A DNA stretch of 64,000 bases from Psychrobacter sp. MF31 (GTDB lineage Bacteria; Pseudomonadota; Gammaproteobacteria; Pseudomonadales; Moraxellaceae): contig NZ_JABBDX010000008.1 in NCBI RefSeq assembly GCF_012847335.1, positions 1 to 64,000 of the forward strand, in the 5' to 3' direction. This document shows positions 37,172 to 47,474 of the stretch, one piece after another. Numbering within the stretch: position 1 is the stretch's first letter; each line of letters opens with the position of its first letter. Below the pieces are notes generated by a model. It was not told the origin of the DNA. It worked only from the letters and a program-made list of their open reading frames with translations, and ran no database searches. Both the position numbers and the translations under genes were made by a program.

Positions 37172-38267
37172 TTACAATCCTGCTTTTAAGCTGGCTTTGA
37201 TAAATGGGTCAAGGTCGCCGTCTAATACCGCGCTTGTATTAAAGGTTTCAACGCCAGTTCGCAAGTCCTTAATCCGCGAGTCATCAAGCACATAAGAGCG
37301 GATTTGGCTGCCCCAACCGATGTCGGACTTGTTGTCTTCAACCGCTTGCTGCTTTTCCATGCGCTTTTGCATTTCAAGCTCATAAAGCTTGGCACGAAGC
37401 ATTTTCATTGCGGTATCTTTGTTGGCGTGTTGGCTGCGCTCATTTTGGCAAGCCACGACCGTTCCGGTGGGTTCGTGAGTGATTCGAACGGCAGAATCAG
37501 TGGTGTTAACGTGCTGACCACCCGCGCCCGAGGAACGGTAAGTGTCAATTCGTAAATCTGCTGGATTGATGTCAATCTCGACGTTATCATCAATTTCAGG
37601 CGACACAAAAACGGCTGAAAACGAAGTATGGCGACCGTTATTGCTGTCAAAGGGTGATTTGCGAACCAAACGGTGAACGCCAATTTCGGTTCTAAGCCAA
37701 CCAAAGGCATAGTCGCCTTTAATGGCAAGCGTTGCCGACTTAATCCCTGCCACACCGCCTGCGGAAACTTCAATCACTTCAACTTTAAAGCCGTGCGACT
37801 CCGCCCAGCGCGTGTACATTCGTAGCAGCATCTCCGCCCAATCTTGAGCTTCCGTGCCGCCGCTTCCCGATTGAATATCCAAATAACAGTTGTTGGCGTC
37901 CATTTCACCGCTAAACATCCGGCGAAATTCAAGCTCAGCCACCTGAGTTTCAGCGGCATCAAGCTCGCTTTGAACGTCTTCGAGAAGCGCCTCGTCTTCC
38001 ATTTCCACTGCCAATTCAAGCATGGCAGTCGCGTCATCAAGTCGTGAGTCGAGCGTTATCATCACACCCAAAATGTTATCCAGCTGACTTTTTTCTTTGC
38101 TGATTTGGGTGGCGCGGTCGGGGTCGTTCCAAAGCTCAGGGTTTTCAAGTTCTAAATTGACTTCTTCTAAGCGCTCTTGCTTGCCATCAAAGTCAAAGAT
38201 ACCTCCGAAGGTCTTGACCGCGAGCGCTTAAGTCTTTGATTTGGTCTTGGTAGGGGCTGATTTCCAT
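37172..38267 (-). CDS. prfB: Peptide chain release factor 2 (programmed +1 frameshift)
   Basis: Terminates translation at UGA and UAA. The first 24 codons (from ATG 38267) end at an in-frame TGA (38193-38195). A +1 slip at CTT TGA C continues with [13 protein letters not shown] into the main frame, giving about 364 residues. An internal Shine-Dalgarno (GGAGGT) sits three bases before CTT, as in E. coli. The main body has the RF2 anticodon motif SPF ([10 protein letters not shown]) and the catalytic GGQ ([10 protein letters not shown]). The frameshift makes RF2 regulate its own level. Confidence 0.97.
38190..38207 (-). promoter_or_regulatory. prfB frameshift signal
   Basis: On the minus strand the order is GGAGGT, AT, CTT, TGA, C. 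The SD-like element stimulates +1 slippage of the tRNA-Leu at CTT when UGA is read slowly. Confidence 0.95.
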
Positions 38268-38335
38268 CGTGGATAATTCCTATCATGTTACAACGTTGAT
38301 TTTGATAAATTACTATAAAACTTAAAGGTTAATGG

Positions 38336-39058
38336 TTAAATCGCCCAATCTTCCACCGCCCAGCGGTGAGCAAGCGCATGAGCATGAAGCGCGTCATCGG
38401 GGCTGACGCAAACGGCAATATCTGCCCAATCGAGCAGCGGAATGTCGTTTTTGGAATCAGAATAAGCGTAAGTGGTGTCAAATTTTATACCATCGGCACC
38501 TTTTTTATTGAGCCATTTTTCCAAATGATATAACTTGCCTTCTTGAAAATTGGGCTTGTCGGTTAAACGCCCCGTGTAGCGATCATCAATGATTTCAAGC
38601 GGTGTGGCAAGGACGTTTTCGGGCGGCACATCAAAGCGCTCGGCAATGGCGGACACCACGAAATCATTGGTCGCGGAAATTATCACCACGGTGTGACCAA
38701 GCGCCAAATGCTCTTTTAATACTGTCAACGCTTTTGGTCGGATGTGCGGCTCGATTTCGTAGCGGATATAATCTTCACGCAATTCATGCAAACGCTCAAG
38801 CGGTAAAGTGGTCAAAAACTTGGCGACAAACTCATTATATTCAGTCGCATCAAGCGTTCCTGCAATATATTGGTCATAAAACAGCTGATTTAATCGGCGG
38901 TACTCGTCTTCATCGACCAATTTATGGGTGACGACGTATTCGCCCCAAAGATAATCGCTATCAACGTCAAGCAAGGTATGGTCAAGATCAAACAACGCTA
39001 AAACATTGCCTTGATTGTCGCTTGCGTTACTTGCCGTATTTTCCGTCAAATTTGTCAT
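38336..39058 (-). CDS. HAD-IB family phosphatase (SerB-like)
   Basis: 240-residue haloacid-dehalogenase phosphatase. The nucleophile motif is FDLDHTLLDVDSD. Motif II is IISATNDFVVSA, and the motif III/IV region is AYSDSKNDIPLLDWA. This matches the HAD-IB hydrolases annotated as phosphoserine-phosphatase-like; true SerB enzymes usually carry extra N-terminal ACT domains, lacking here. The substrate is unknown. It lies 68 bp upstream of prfB on the same strand. Confidence 0.8.
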   Translation of the reverse strand: MTNLTENTASNASDNQGNVLALFDLDHTLLDVDSDYLWGEYVVTHKLVDEDEYRRLNQLFYDQYIAGTLDATEYNEFVAKFLTTLPLERLHELREDYIRYEIEPHIRPKALTVLKEHLALGHTVVIISATNDFVVSAIAERFDVPPENVLATPLEIIDDRYTGRLTDKPNFQEGKLYHLEKWLNKKGADGIKFDTTYAYSDSKNDIPLLDWADIAVCVSPDDALHAHALAHRWAVEDWAI

Positions 39059-39236
39059 TGTTGTTCTCGTTAAACTATCGCCAATCTAAAATGAAACCTG
39101 TAATTAAAACGTGCGGCTGGTATAAATTTTTTTGCTTGCTGTTCATTTCATTTACAGAGGCTACAAACATTCATCCCAGCATCGCTCAATATTTTTATCA
39201 AGGGTTGACGATATAAAGGTCATAAAAATTTAAAAA

Positions 39237-39776
39237 TTAATCGTTTGGTAAATCAACAGGCGTAAGTCCGTTGCGATAAGTTTGGCAAAGGTTTGCGTAA
39301 CCCATTGCCGATTGTTTAAGCATCTCCACTTGCTCATCGGTCAAAGTTTTGACGACTTTAGCAGGCGCTCCCATCACCAGTGAATTGTCCGGAATCACTT
39401 TGCCTTCAGTTACCAACGCTTTGGCGCCAATGATGCAATTTTTACCGATGTTGGCGTGATTAAGCACCACCGCGCCAATACCAATTAAGCTGTTATCGCC
39501 AATCGTGCAGCCGTGAAGCATGGCTAAATGACCAATGGTGACGTGGCTGCCAATATTCACTTGAATGTTTGGGTCAGTATGAATGACGCTGTTTTCTTGA
39601 ACATTGCTAAAATCGCCGATATGAATGTGATCGTTGTCACCGCGAATGACCGCGCCAAACCAAATACTGACTTTATGTCCCAAATAAACATCACCAATCA
39701 CTTGCGCGGACTCGGCGACGAAACCTTGAAACGGCGCGGCAAATTGTGGCGATTTTCCTAAATATTGATAAAGCAT
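39237..39776 (-). CDS. Gamma-carbonic anhydrase family protein (YrdA/PaaY-like)
   Basis: 179 residues made of hexapeptide repeats forming a left-handed beta-helix. The metal-binding histidines of the family are recognisable in VIHTDPN, TIGHLAMLHG and nearby. Trimers of this family bind zinc; enzyme activity varies among members. AAGGACAGTC precedes the ATG. Confidence 0.85.
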   Translation of the reverse strand: MLYQYLGKSPQFAAPFQGFVAESAQVIGDVYLGHKVSIWFGAVIRGDNDHIHIGDFSNVQENSVIHTDPNIQVNIGSHVTIGHLAMLHGCTIGDNSLIGIGAVVLNHANIGKNCIIGAKALVTEGKVIPDNSLVMGAPAKVVKTLTDEQVEMLKQSAMGYANLCQTYRNGLTPVDLPND

Positions 39777-40015
39777 GACTGTCCTTAATTATCGTTGCTA
39801 CTAAAATTTTAGCCGCAAAATAAATTATTAAATCTCAACAAATCGCGTTTCTTTTATCTGCAATGCCGCTACAATAGCCAAGATTTTACTTGAAAGCTTT
39901 TCTTATAAATAAGCGTCAGTTTAGCATTAAAGCGCTTACAATTTAAAACCTTTCCTTAAGTTCAGTTTTAGCACTTGATTTTGCCGTATCAATTTACCCA
40001 AAGGATTTTTGCCTT

Positions 40016-40567
40016 ATGCGCTACCCTGCTGTCATTTTATCGTCGAGCATAATTTTATCCTCAAGCGCCTTACTGACATCGCAAAGCGCAAACGCGGGCG
40101 ATACCGTCGAAAAAATTGGCTCGGCGCTGGCGGTGACCATTCCGGCGGCAGCGTTTGGTAGCACCTATTATATGGATGATAAGGAAGGTCGTCAGCAATT
40201 TTATTATGCGTTTGCGGCAAATGCGGCGGCAACGCAAGCGCTAAAAATGGCGGTCGATAAAGAGCGCCCTAATGGTCGGAACAATCGTTCTTTTCCTTCG
40301 CAGCATACCTCGCTTGCCTTTCAAGGAGCAAGCTTTATCCATAAGCGCTATGGGCTTGAATATAGCATTCCGGCGTATCTTGGCGCGGGCTTTGTGGCGT
40401 ATAGCCGCGTGGCTGCTGATGAACATGACACGGTCGATGTGCTAGCAGGCGCGGCGCTTGGGGTGGCAAGCAGCACCCTTTTAACCAAGCGCTATGAGGA
40501 TGGGGCAATGCTAAGCGCTAATCTTGCGCCCGATTATTATGGGGTGACGCTATACTATCCATTTTAA
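40016..40567 (+). CDS. Exported PAP2-family phosphatase
   Basis: 183 residues with a signal peptide (to about residue 27, LLTSQSANA). The PAP2 catalytic motifs are KERPNGRNN (KxxxxxxRP type), SFPSQHTS and SRVAADEHDTVD. The usual PSGH histidine motif reads PSQH; the catalytic histidines are kept. Such small exported members dephosphorylate undecaprenyl pyrophosphate or lipid A in other bacteria. The substrate is unknown. Confidence 0.75.
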   Translation: MRYPAVILSSSIILSSSALLTSQSANAGDTVEKIGSALAVTIPAAAFGSTYYMDDKEGRQQFYYAFAANAAATQALKMAVDKERPNGRNNRSFPSQHTSLAFQGASFIHKRYGLEYSIPAYLGAGFVAYSRVAADEHDTVDVLAGAALGVASSTLLTKRYEDGAMLSANLAPDYYGVTLYYPF

Positions 40568-40904
40568 AAGCCGTCCGTTTTAAACGTTTGCGCGTTGATG
40601 CTGATTGTCGATTTTGACTTGTAATTTGATATGACGATGACAAACTTGGTTTTCATTATTGTGCCTTAATTTAGAGGGTAGCCCTAATCCAAAAAATCAA
40701 GTATAATGCGCAAAATCTGTGCCTAAGCGAGCGGACATGATGCGACTGACGTCTTCACTTTTGAGTGATTTTTGTGGTTGTTATCAATAATGTCTTCTCG
40801 CTTTTTTGTGGTCAAATTTTGATACGATATTGATTTTATTGACAATATTTTTATCATTTTTCCATATATCTTTAGGCGCTCACCAATCATAGCGGAGGCA
40901 ACCT
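40568..40904. other. Intergenic region upstream of carA
   Basis: 337 bp with no gene. A possible promoter is TTGACA (40839-40844) with CATATA (40863-40868, 18-bp spacer), 37 bp before the carA start. A second TATAAT occurs at 40702-40707 without a good -35. I see no leader peptide. Confidence 0.4.
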
Positions 40905-42146
40905 TTGAATTCATCGACGACAACCCAAGCCATTTTAGCATTAGCAGACGGTACAATTTTTCGCGGAGTCAGCATTGGCAGCGAAGGTCACCGCGTCGGT
41001 GAAGTGGTGTTCAATACCGCGATGACCGGATATCAAGAAATCCTGACCGACCCAAGCTACGCTCGCCAAATCGTCACACTCACCTACCCGCACATCGGCA
41101 ATACCGGCACCAACTCCGAGGACAGCGAATCCGGCTGCGACCATAAAGTTTGGGCGGAAGGCTTAATTATCCGTGATGCCACGATGGTGACCTCAAGCTT
41201 TCGCCATTCTGAGTCGTTAAGCGACTATTTAAAGCATCATGACACGGTTGCGATTGCGGACATCGACACGCGAAAACTGACCCGAATCCTTCGTGATAAA
41301 GGCGCTCAGCACGGTTGTATTATGACGGCGGCAAACGGTAACACCATCACCCGCGATGACGAAGAAAAAGCCATTGCGCTTGCTCAAGAATTTGCCGGAA
41401 TTAGCGGCATGGATTTGGCAAAAGAATGCTGCCATCCTGAAGGCTTTGAATGGACAAAAGGCACTTGGGAGCTGTCCGACAGCCCGCAAAACCGTGATTC
41501 AAAAGACAGTCAAGACAGCAAAACCGGCGGCTTTTTTAAAGCGCTTGATACCCATATCGACAGCAAATTTAATGTTGTGGCTTACGATTTTGGCAGCAAA
41601 ACCAACATTTTAAGAATGCTCGTTGACCGTGGTTGTCACGTGACCGTCGTTCCTGCGCAAACGCCCATTAAAGACGTGCTTGCCATGAATCCTGACGGCA
41701 TTTTCTTATCTAATGGTCCTGGCGACCCTGCTGCTTGTGATTATGCGATTGATGCGGTTCGCCATATCATCGAAGAAACGGATGTGCCAACTTTTGGCAT
41801 TTGCTTAGGTCATCAACTTATCGGTCTTGCCAGCGGCGCGCAAACGGTCAAAATGAAAACCGGTCATCATGGCGCAAACCATCCGGTTCAGGATTTGGAC
41901 TCAGGCGTGGTGATGATTACCAGTCAAAACCATGGCTTTGCCGTCGATGAAGCCACCTTGCCTGAAAACGTCAAACCCACGCACCGCTCGCTGTTTGATG
42001 GCACCAACCAAGGGATTGAATTGACCAACAAGCCGGTATTTAGCTTTCAAGGTCACCCTGAAGCCAGCCCCGGTCCTCATGACTGCGCGCCACTTTTTGA
42101 TAAATTTATCACGATGATGGAAGCGGCTAAGTCAGCAACCGCTTAA
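40905..42146 (+). CDS. carA: Carbamoyl-phosphate synthase small subunit
   Basis: Glutamine amidotransferase subunit that feeds ammonia to CarB for arginine and pyrimidine synthesis. 413 residues (E. coli 382). It has an N-terminal CPSase domain ([17 protein letters not shown]) and a C-terminal class I amidotransferase with catalytic Cys in FGICLGHQ and His in [11 protein letters not shown]. About 20 extra residues rich in Ser, Asp and Lys (around 190-210) precede the amidotransferase domain. It starts with TTG: GGAGG is placed 6 nt before it and no better ATG is in frame. Confidence 0.95.
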   Translation: MNSSTTTQAILALADGTIFRGVSIGSEGHRVGEVVFNTAMTGYQEILTDPSYARQIVTLTYPHIGNTGTNSEDSESGCDHKVWAEGLIIRDATMVTSSFRHSESLSDYLKHHDTVAIADIDTRKLTRILRDKGAQHGCIMTAANGNTITRDDEEKAIALAQEFAGISGMDLAKECCHPEGFEWTKGTWELSDSPQNRDSKDSQDSKTGGFFKALDTHIDSKFNVVAYDFGSKTNILRMLVDRGCHVTVVPAQTPIKDVLAMNPDGIFLSNGPGDPAACDYAIDAVRHIIEETDVPTFGICLGHQLIGLASGAQTVKMKTGHHGANHPVQDLDSGVVMITSQNHGFAVDEATLPENVKPTHRSLFDGTNQGIELTNKPVFSFQGHPEASPGPHDCAPLFDKFITMMEAAKSATA

Positions 42147-42293
42147 TAAAATAATTGATAACGCACTTTTTTATAAATTTGACTGCTTGTTCATTAAAAA
42201 GTGCTTCAACCTTAACTAAAAATAGCCTTATTAGCGCTTGGTTTTTCCTAAGCGCTTATCCTCACGACTGCAAAAAAGAAAGTTTAACAACAG

Positions 42294-42353
42294 CTTAATA
42301 TCAAAAAACTTAGTATCAAGAAACTTAGTATCAAAATCATTTAACATCAAAAC
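42294..42353. repeat. 15-bp tandem repeat between carA and carB
   Basis: CTTAATATCAAAAAA, CTTAGTATCAAGAAA, CTTAGTATCAAAATC (42294-42338) and a degenerate fourth unit. It lies just before the carB ribosome site. Confidence 0.8.
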
Positions 42354-42367
42354 GAAGGTAGCCCTTT

Positions 42368-45300
42368 ATGCCAAAACGTACGGACATCAAAAGCATTTTA
42401 ATCATTGGCGCAGGCCCTATCGTCATCGGTCAGGCGTGTGAGTTTGACTATTCAGGCGCGCAGGCCTGTAAAGCGCTTCGCGAAGAAGGTTACCGCGTCA
42501 TTTTGGTCAATTCAAACCCTGCCACCATCATGACTGACCCTGCTATGGCAGACGCCACTTATATTGAGCCGATCACGTGGCAAACGGTTGAGCAAATCAT
42601 CGCCAAAGAGCGCCCCGACGCCATTTTGCCAACGATGGGTGGTCAAACGGCGCTTAACTGTGCCCTTGATTTGGACAAGCACGGCGTATTGACCAAATAC
42701 AACTGCGAGCTGATTGGCGCAACCAAAGAAGCCATCGAAATGGCAGAAGACCGCGATTTATTTGACAAAGCCATGAAGCGCATCGGTCTTGAGTGCCCGC
42801 GCGCAGAAATCGCCGAAACGATGGAAGAAGCCTTTGCCACTCAAGAAAAATTAGGCTTTCCGTGTATCATTCGCCCCTCATTCACCATGGGCGGCTCAGG
42901 CGGCGGCATTGCGTATAACCGTGATGAATTTATCGAAATTTGCGAGCGCGGCTTTGACTTATCGCCAACCCATCAATTGCTTATTGATGAATCCTTAATC
43001 GGTTGGAAAGAGTACGAAATGGAAGTCGTTCGCGATAAAAACGACAACTGTATCATCATTTGCGCCATTGAAAACTTTGACCCGATGGGCGTTCACACCG
43101 GCGACTCTATCACCGTTGCTCCCGCGCAAACGCTGACCGATAAAGAATACCAAATCATGCGAAATGCGTCTTTGGCGGTACTTCGTGAAATCGGCGTTGA
43201 AACCGGCGGTTCAAACGTTCAGTTTGGCTTAAACCCTAAAACGGGTCGAATGGTTGTGATTGAAATGAACCCGCGTGTGTCGCGTTCGTCAGCTTTGGCA
43301 TCAAAAGCTACCGGCTTCCCGATTGCCAAAATCGCTGCCAAACTTGCGGTCGGCTACACCTTAGATGAATTGCAAAACGACATCACTGGCGGTAAGACGC
43401 CAGCAAGCTTTGAGCCTACGCTTGACTATGTCGTTACCAAAATTCCGCGCTTTAACTTTGAAAAATTCCCGCAAGCCGACAACATTTTATCGACACAAAT
43501 GAAATCGGTGGGGGAAGTCATGGCAATTGGTCGCAACTTCCAAGAATCGATGCAAAAAGCCCTTCGCGGCATGGAAACCGGTGCGGACGGCTTTGATGAA
43601 CAAATCGACTTAACCCAAACTGCCCCTGACAAAGCGCGAAAAGAAATTATCAACCGCTTGACCGTGCCGACCCCTGAGCGCATTTATTACGTTGCTGATG
43701 CCTTCCGCGCCGGCATGAGCGTTGAGGAAGTGTTTAACTTTACCAAAATTGACCCTTGGTTTTTGGTTCAAATCGAAGACATCGTCAACACCGAAAGTGA
43801 GGTCAAAGCGCTTGGCTTTGGTGGCTTAACTGCCGATAATTTGCGCCGATTTAAACGCAAAGGTTTGTCCGATTTGCGCTTAGCTAAATTATTAGGCGTA
43901 TCGCAAAAACAATTACGTAAAAAACGTTGGGATTTGGGCGTCAATCCAGTTTATAAACGCGTTGATACTTGCGCCGCTGAATTTGAAACCAGCACCGCTT
44001 ATATGTACTCCACCTACGATGAAGAGTGCGAAGCCAACCCAACCGATAAGAAAAAAATCATGGTCATTGGCGGCGGCCCTAACCGAATCGGTCAAGGCAT
44101 TGAGTTTGATTACTGCTGCGTTCACGCGGCGCTCGCCATGCGCGATGACGGCTATGAGACCATCATGGTCAATTGTAACCCTGAAACCGTCTCGACCGAT
44201 TACGACACATCAGATCGCTTATATTTTGAGCCAATCACGCTAGAGGACGTGCTTGAAATCGTTCGCATCGAAAACCCAGATGGCGTTATCGTTCAGTTTG
44301 GCGGTCAAACGCCGCTAAAACTTGCCCGCGCATTAGAGACTGCTGGGGTTAAAATCATCGGCACCAGCCCTGACGCCATCGACCGCGCCGAAGACCGTGA
44401 GCGTTTTCAGCACATGATTCACCAGTTGAATTTAACTCAGCCCTCAAACGCATTAGCCACCAGTTTAGAAGATGGCTTGGTGAAAGCCAAAGAAGTCGGC
44501 TACCCGCTTGTCGTTCGCCCGTCTTACGTGTTGGGTGGTCGTGCGATGGAAATCGTTTATAACGAAAATGAGCTAAAGCACTACTTAAAAACTGCTGTTC
44601 AAGCGTCAAACGAAGCGCCGGTACTGCTTGACCGCTTTTTGGACGACGCGATTGAAGTGGATGTAGACTGCGTTTGTGATGGCACCGATGTGGTTATCGG
44701 CGGGATCATGCAGCATATCGAGCAAGCTGGCGTTCACTCAGGCGACTCGGCATGTTCCCTGCCGCCGTACTCGCTATCGGACGAGCTTTGCGATGTGATG
44801 CGCGCGCAAACGGTCGCCATGGCAAAAGAGCTTGGCGTTGTGGGTTTGATGAACGTTCAATTTGCGGTGAAAGGTGATACCGTTTACATTTTGGAAGTCA
44901 ACCCACGAGCGGCGCGAACCGTTCCGTTTGTCTCAAAATGCATCGGAACGTCTTTAGCCCAAGTTGCCGCACGCTGCATGGCAGGAGTCAGCCTTAAAGA
45001 CCAAGGCTTTACCAAAGAGATTACCCCTGATTTTTACGCAGTGAAAGAAGCGGTATTCCCCTTTGCCAAGTTCCCCGGTGTTGACCCCATTTTAAGCCCT
45101 GAAATGAAATCAACGGGCGAAGTTATGGGCGTTGGCAAAACCTTTGGCGAGGCGTTTTATAAAGCCATTATCGGTAGTAATGAGCGCTTGCCCGGCTTGC
45201 CAACCGAGGGCGAAACCAAAACGGTCTTTATCTCAGTTCGTGACAGCGACAAAGAGCAAATCGTTCCGATTGCCAAAACCTTATCTGACTTTGGCTTTAA

Positions 45301-45619
45301 CATCGTTGCCACGACCGGAACGCAAAAAGTATTGGCAGAAAATGGCATTGATTGCACCCAAATCAACAAAGTTACCGAAGGTCGACCACATATCGTTGAT
45401 GCCCTCAAAAACGGTAAGATTGATTTAATCATCAACACCACCGAAGGCAAACAGGCGCAAGAAGATTCGTTCTCAATTCGCCGAAGCGCGCTTCAAGGCA
45501 AAGTGTTTTACGTGACCACGTTAGGCGCTGCCGACGCGGTTTGTAAGTCATACGCCATTGATTTGCCGTTTGACGTTTACAAATTGCAAGACTTAAATAA
45601 AGAGACAATGACTGCCTAA
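42368..45619 (+). CDS. carB: Carbamoyl-phosphate synthase large subunit
   Basis: 1083 residues with the duplicated ATP-grasp architecture: carboxyphosphate domain (1-400), oligomerisation domain (to about 555), carbamoyl phosphate domain (555-935) and allosteric MGS domain (936-1083, [17 protein letters not shown]). Typical segments are [19 protein letters not shown] and its second-half counterpart [19 protein letters not shown]. It is separated from carA by 221 bp containing the tandem repeat, so still probably one operon. Confidence 0.98.
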   Translation: MPKRTDIKSILIIGAGPIVIGQACEFDYSGAQACKALREEGYRVILVNSNPATIMTDPAMADATYIEPITWQTVEQIIAKERPDAILPTMGGQTALNCALDLDKHGVLTKYNCELIGATKEAIEMAEDRDLFDKAMKRIGLECPRAEIAETMEEAFATQEKLGFPCIIRPSFTMGGSGGGIAYNRDEFIEICERGFDLSPTHQLLIDESLIGWKEYEMEVVRDKNDNCIIICAIENFDPMGVHTGDSITVAPAQTLTDKEYQIMRNASLAVLREIGVETGGSNVQFGLNPKTGRMVVIEMNPRVSRSSALASKATGFPIAKIAAKLAVGYTLDELQNDITGGKTPASFEPTLDYVVTKIPRFNFEKFPQADNILSTQMKSVGEVMAIGRNFQESMQKALRGMETGADGFDEQIDLTQTAPDKARKEIINRLTVPTPERIYYVADAFRAGMSVEEVFNFTKIDPWFLVQIEDIVNTESEVKALGFGGLTADNLRRFKRKGLSDLRLAKLLGVSQKQLRKKRWDLGVNPVYKRVDTCAAEFETSTAYMYSTYDEECEANPTDKKKIMVIGGGPNRIGQGIEFDYCCVHAALAMRDDGYETIMVNCNPETVSTDYDTSDRLYFEPITLEDVLEIVRIENPDGVIVQFGGQTPLKLARALETAGVKIIGTSPDAIDRAEDRERFQHMIHQLNLTQPSNALATSLEDGLVKAKEVGYPLVVRPSYVLGGRAMEIVYNENELKHYLKTAVQASNEAPVLLDRFLDDAIEVDVDCVCDGTDVVIGGIMQHIEQAGVHSGDSACSLPPYSLSDELCDVMRAQTVAMAKELGVVGLMNVQFAVKGDTVYILEVNPRAARTVPFVSKCIGTSLAQVAARCMAGVSLKDQGFTKEITPDFYAVKEAVFPFAKFPGVDPILSPEMKSTGEVMGVGKTFGEAFYKAIIGSNERLPGLPTEGETKTVFISVRDSDKEQIVPIAKTLSDFGFNIVATTGTQKVLAENGIDCTQINKVTEGRPHIVDALKNGKIDLIINTTEGKQAQEDSFSIRRSALQGKVFYVTTLGAADAVCKSYAIDLPFDVYKLQDLNKETMTA

Positions 45620-45721
45620 GAGTTGACGCCACGCGTTAATTTGAGTAAATTAAGCGTTAGAAAGCTTGATAGCCTACTTTAATGGCTTGCCAAGCGCTCA
45701 AAATCTTATCCAAAAATGATG

Positions 45722-45757
45722 AAAGCATAGCCGCCGAGCTGCGACTATGCTTTTTAT
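45722..45757 (+). terminator. Terminator after carB
   Basis: AAAGCATAG / CTATGCTTT with a 14-nt loop and T-run. Confidence 0.85.
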
Positions 45758-45899
45758 TATGACTTGTTTTTTATTTTGGCGATGGTAGAAACTTTGCCAT
45801 CGCTTACTTGTTTATTGCTATTTATCATTCATATTGACATGCCAACTTTCGCACCATCTCGCTTGAGGTGGTGTGATGGTATTGGCTTAAGGAAAAACT

Positions 45900-46376
45900 A
45901 TGCAACGCTATCCAATGACACCGCAAGGTCATGCCACGCTTGAAGCTGAACTGAAACAACTCAAAAATATCGACCGCCCAAGAATCACCGCGGCGATTGC
46001 TGAAGCTCGTGAACATGGCGATTTAAAAGAAAACGCTGAATATCACGCCGCTCGTGAGCAGCAAGGCTTTTGTGAAGCCCGAATCCGCGATATTGAAGCC
46101 AAGCTTGGCGGCGCTCAAGTCATTGACCCCTCAAGCCTGCCCAAAGAAGGTCGCGTGGTATTTGGCGTAACCGTCGTGATTGAGAATATGGATACCGAAG
46201 AAGAAAAACGCTACAAAATCGTTGGCGACGATGAGGCGGATTTTAAAGCCGGTAAAATCTCAGTCAACTCGCCGATTGCTCGCGGCTTGATTGGCAAGTC
46301 TGAGGGCGATGAAGCGCGAATTCAAACCCCAAGTGGCGTGGTCGAATACGAAGTGATGAAAGTCATTTACGAGTAA
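45900..46376 (+). CDS. greA: Transcription elongation factor GreA
   Basis: Rescues backtracked RNA polymerase by stimulating transcript cleavage. 158 residues: an N-terminal coiled coil with the acidic tip ([20 protein letters not shown]) and a C-terminal FKBP-like domain. The carAB-greA order is common in gammaproteobacteria. The carB terminator precedes it, so it has its own promoter. Confidence 0.97.
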   Translation: MQRYPMTPQGHATLEAELKQLKNIDRPRITAAIAEAREHGDLKENAEYHAAREQQGFCEARIRDIEAKLGGAQVIDPSSLPKEGRVVFGVTVVIENMDTEEEKRYKIVGDDEADFKAGKISVNSPIARGLIGKSEGDEARIQTPSGVVEYEVMKVIYE

Positions 46377-46404
46377 ATTTTTAGCTCATGCTTCGTTAGC
46401 AAAA

Positions 46405-46457
46405 TTATAGTGACAAAACAACTTATAGTGACATAATAAACTATAGTTACACAATTG
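46405..46457. repeat. 18-19-bp tandem repeat downstream of greA
   Basis: TTATAGTGACAAAACAAC (46405-46422), TTATAGTGACATAATAAAC (46423-46441) and a degenerate third copy, TATAGTTACAC. Confidence 0.7.
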
Positions 46458-46514
46458 CGCTGTAAGCTGATGCCCCGTTTAGCGCATAATTTGGTTTATT
46501 TTTAAGTTAGATTG

Positions 46515-46558
46515 ACCCTTATCACTGAGCGATTGCCGTGATAAGGGTTTTACTTTTT
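46515..46558 (+). terminator. Terminator after greA
   Basis: ACCCTTATCA / TGATAAGGGT stem with a 14-nt loop, followed by TTTTACTTTTT. Confidence 0.8.
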
Positions 46559-46589
46559 CAGAGCATTTTTAGCCGCGAGGTTGGCAAAC

Positions 46590-47396
46590 ATGGGTTATGT
46601 TTCAAGTAAAAAATTGAGTTTGGTTGGTGCTTTTGCAGTGGTTGTATTGCCACTATCGGTTCATGCAGCGACCAAAGTCACGGTCGCACCAATCGCAAGC
46701 AGCGCGACCATCGTTGAGCAATCGAGCGATGGCAAAGTGGCGACCATTACGGCAACGCCCACGGGAATTACCATGCAAGATGGCAAACCTTTTTATGTGA
46801 CCCAAGTTAGCACAACCCCGCGCTACGTGACCAAAACGCAAACGGTTGGCGTGGCAGTCACGCCAGTGGCTCCGGTAGCAGCTACAACCACTACAGTTAT
46901 CACTGCGCCCACAAATACAGTCATTACCCCTATTGCCACCACTGCCGATAATACGGTCATAAGCGTGGCGCAATCGACTGCGCCTGTCACAAACGTTGCC
47001 CTAAAAACGCTTGAAATCACCCCAATCTTTAGCACTCAAGGTATGGTTACTGCCAATACCAAAATTATGAAAGTGCTGAAAGACAGCAGTGGTCGTGAGT
47101 TTGCCGTTCCTGCCCATCAAATCAATTCAGGCGATGTGATTGAATATCATACCAGTTATGTTAATACCAGCACCAAACCGCTGGCGGATTTAAATGCTCA
47201 ATTGGCGCTTCCAAACACGGTTAAGCTGATTTCACTACAAAGCAGCTTGCCTACTTACGCGCGCCTTGGTGACGGTTATCAAGTCATCAATCAAAGTGCG
47301 CTCGTCACGGACAACTACTCGGGGCTGAAATGGAACTTGGTCAACTTGGCAGTGAATGAGCCGCAAACCGTGGTCATCCGCGCCCAAGTTCAATAA
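46590..47396 (+). CDS. Exported Thr/Val-rich protein of unknown function
   Basis: 268 residues. A signal peptide (ending PLSVHAA) is followed by a low-complexity stretch rich in Thr, Val and Ala (about 75-140), then a C-terminal domain (about 150-268) with GDVIEYHTSYVNTS and PNTVKLIS, resembling the DUF11-type beta domains of surface proteins. The ATG at 46590 has GAGG nine bases upstream; an in-frame TTG at 46581 does not. It is not tightly linked to the glycosyltransferase gene that follows. Confidence 0.65.
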   Translation: MGYVSSKKLSLVGAFAVVVLPLSVHAATKVTVAPIASSATIVEQSSDGKVATITATPTGITMQDGKPFYVTQVSTTPRYVTKTQTVGVAVTPVAPVAATTTTVITAPTNTVITPIATTADNTVISVAQSTAPVTNVALKTLEITPIFSTQGMVTANTKIMKVLKDSSGREFAVPAHQINSGDVIEYHTSYVNTSTKPLADLNAQLALPNTVKLISLQSSLPTYARLGDGYQVINQSALVTDNYSGLKWNLVNLAVNEPQTVVIRAQVQ

Positions 47397-47474
47397 GTTT
47401 TGCTTGCTTAAGGTTGAGTTTTGTCGTGGTTTCATTGACAATATTGAGCATTGCTTTTGGTTGGTCGCTTTCTT

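Noticed and set aside
41356-41613. Overlapping plus-strand frame inside carA
   Set aside because: It is a shifted frame of a certain gene, with no start signal.
46653-47035. Minus-strand frames opposite the Thr/Val-rich exported protein
   Set aside because: Low-complexity codons produce long antisense frames; the plus-strand frame has a signal peptide and ribosome site.
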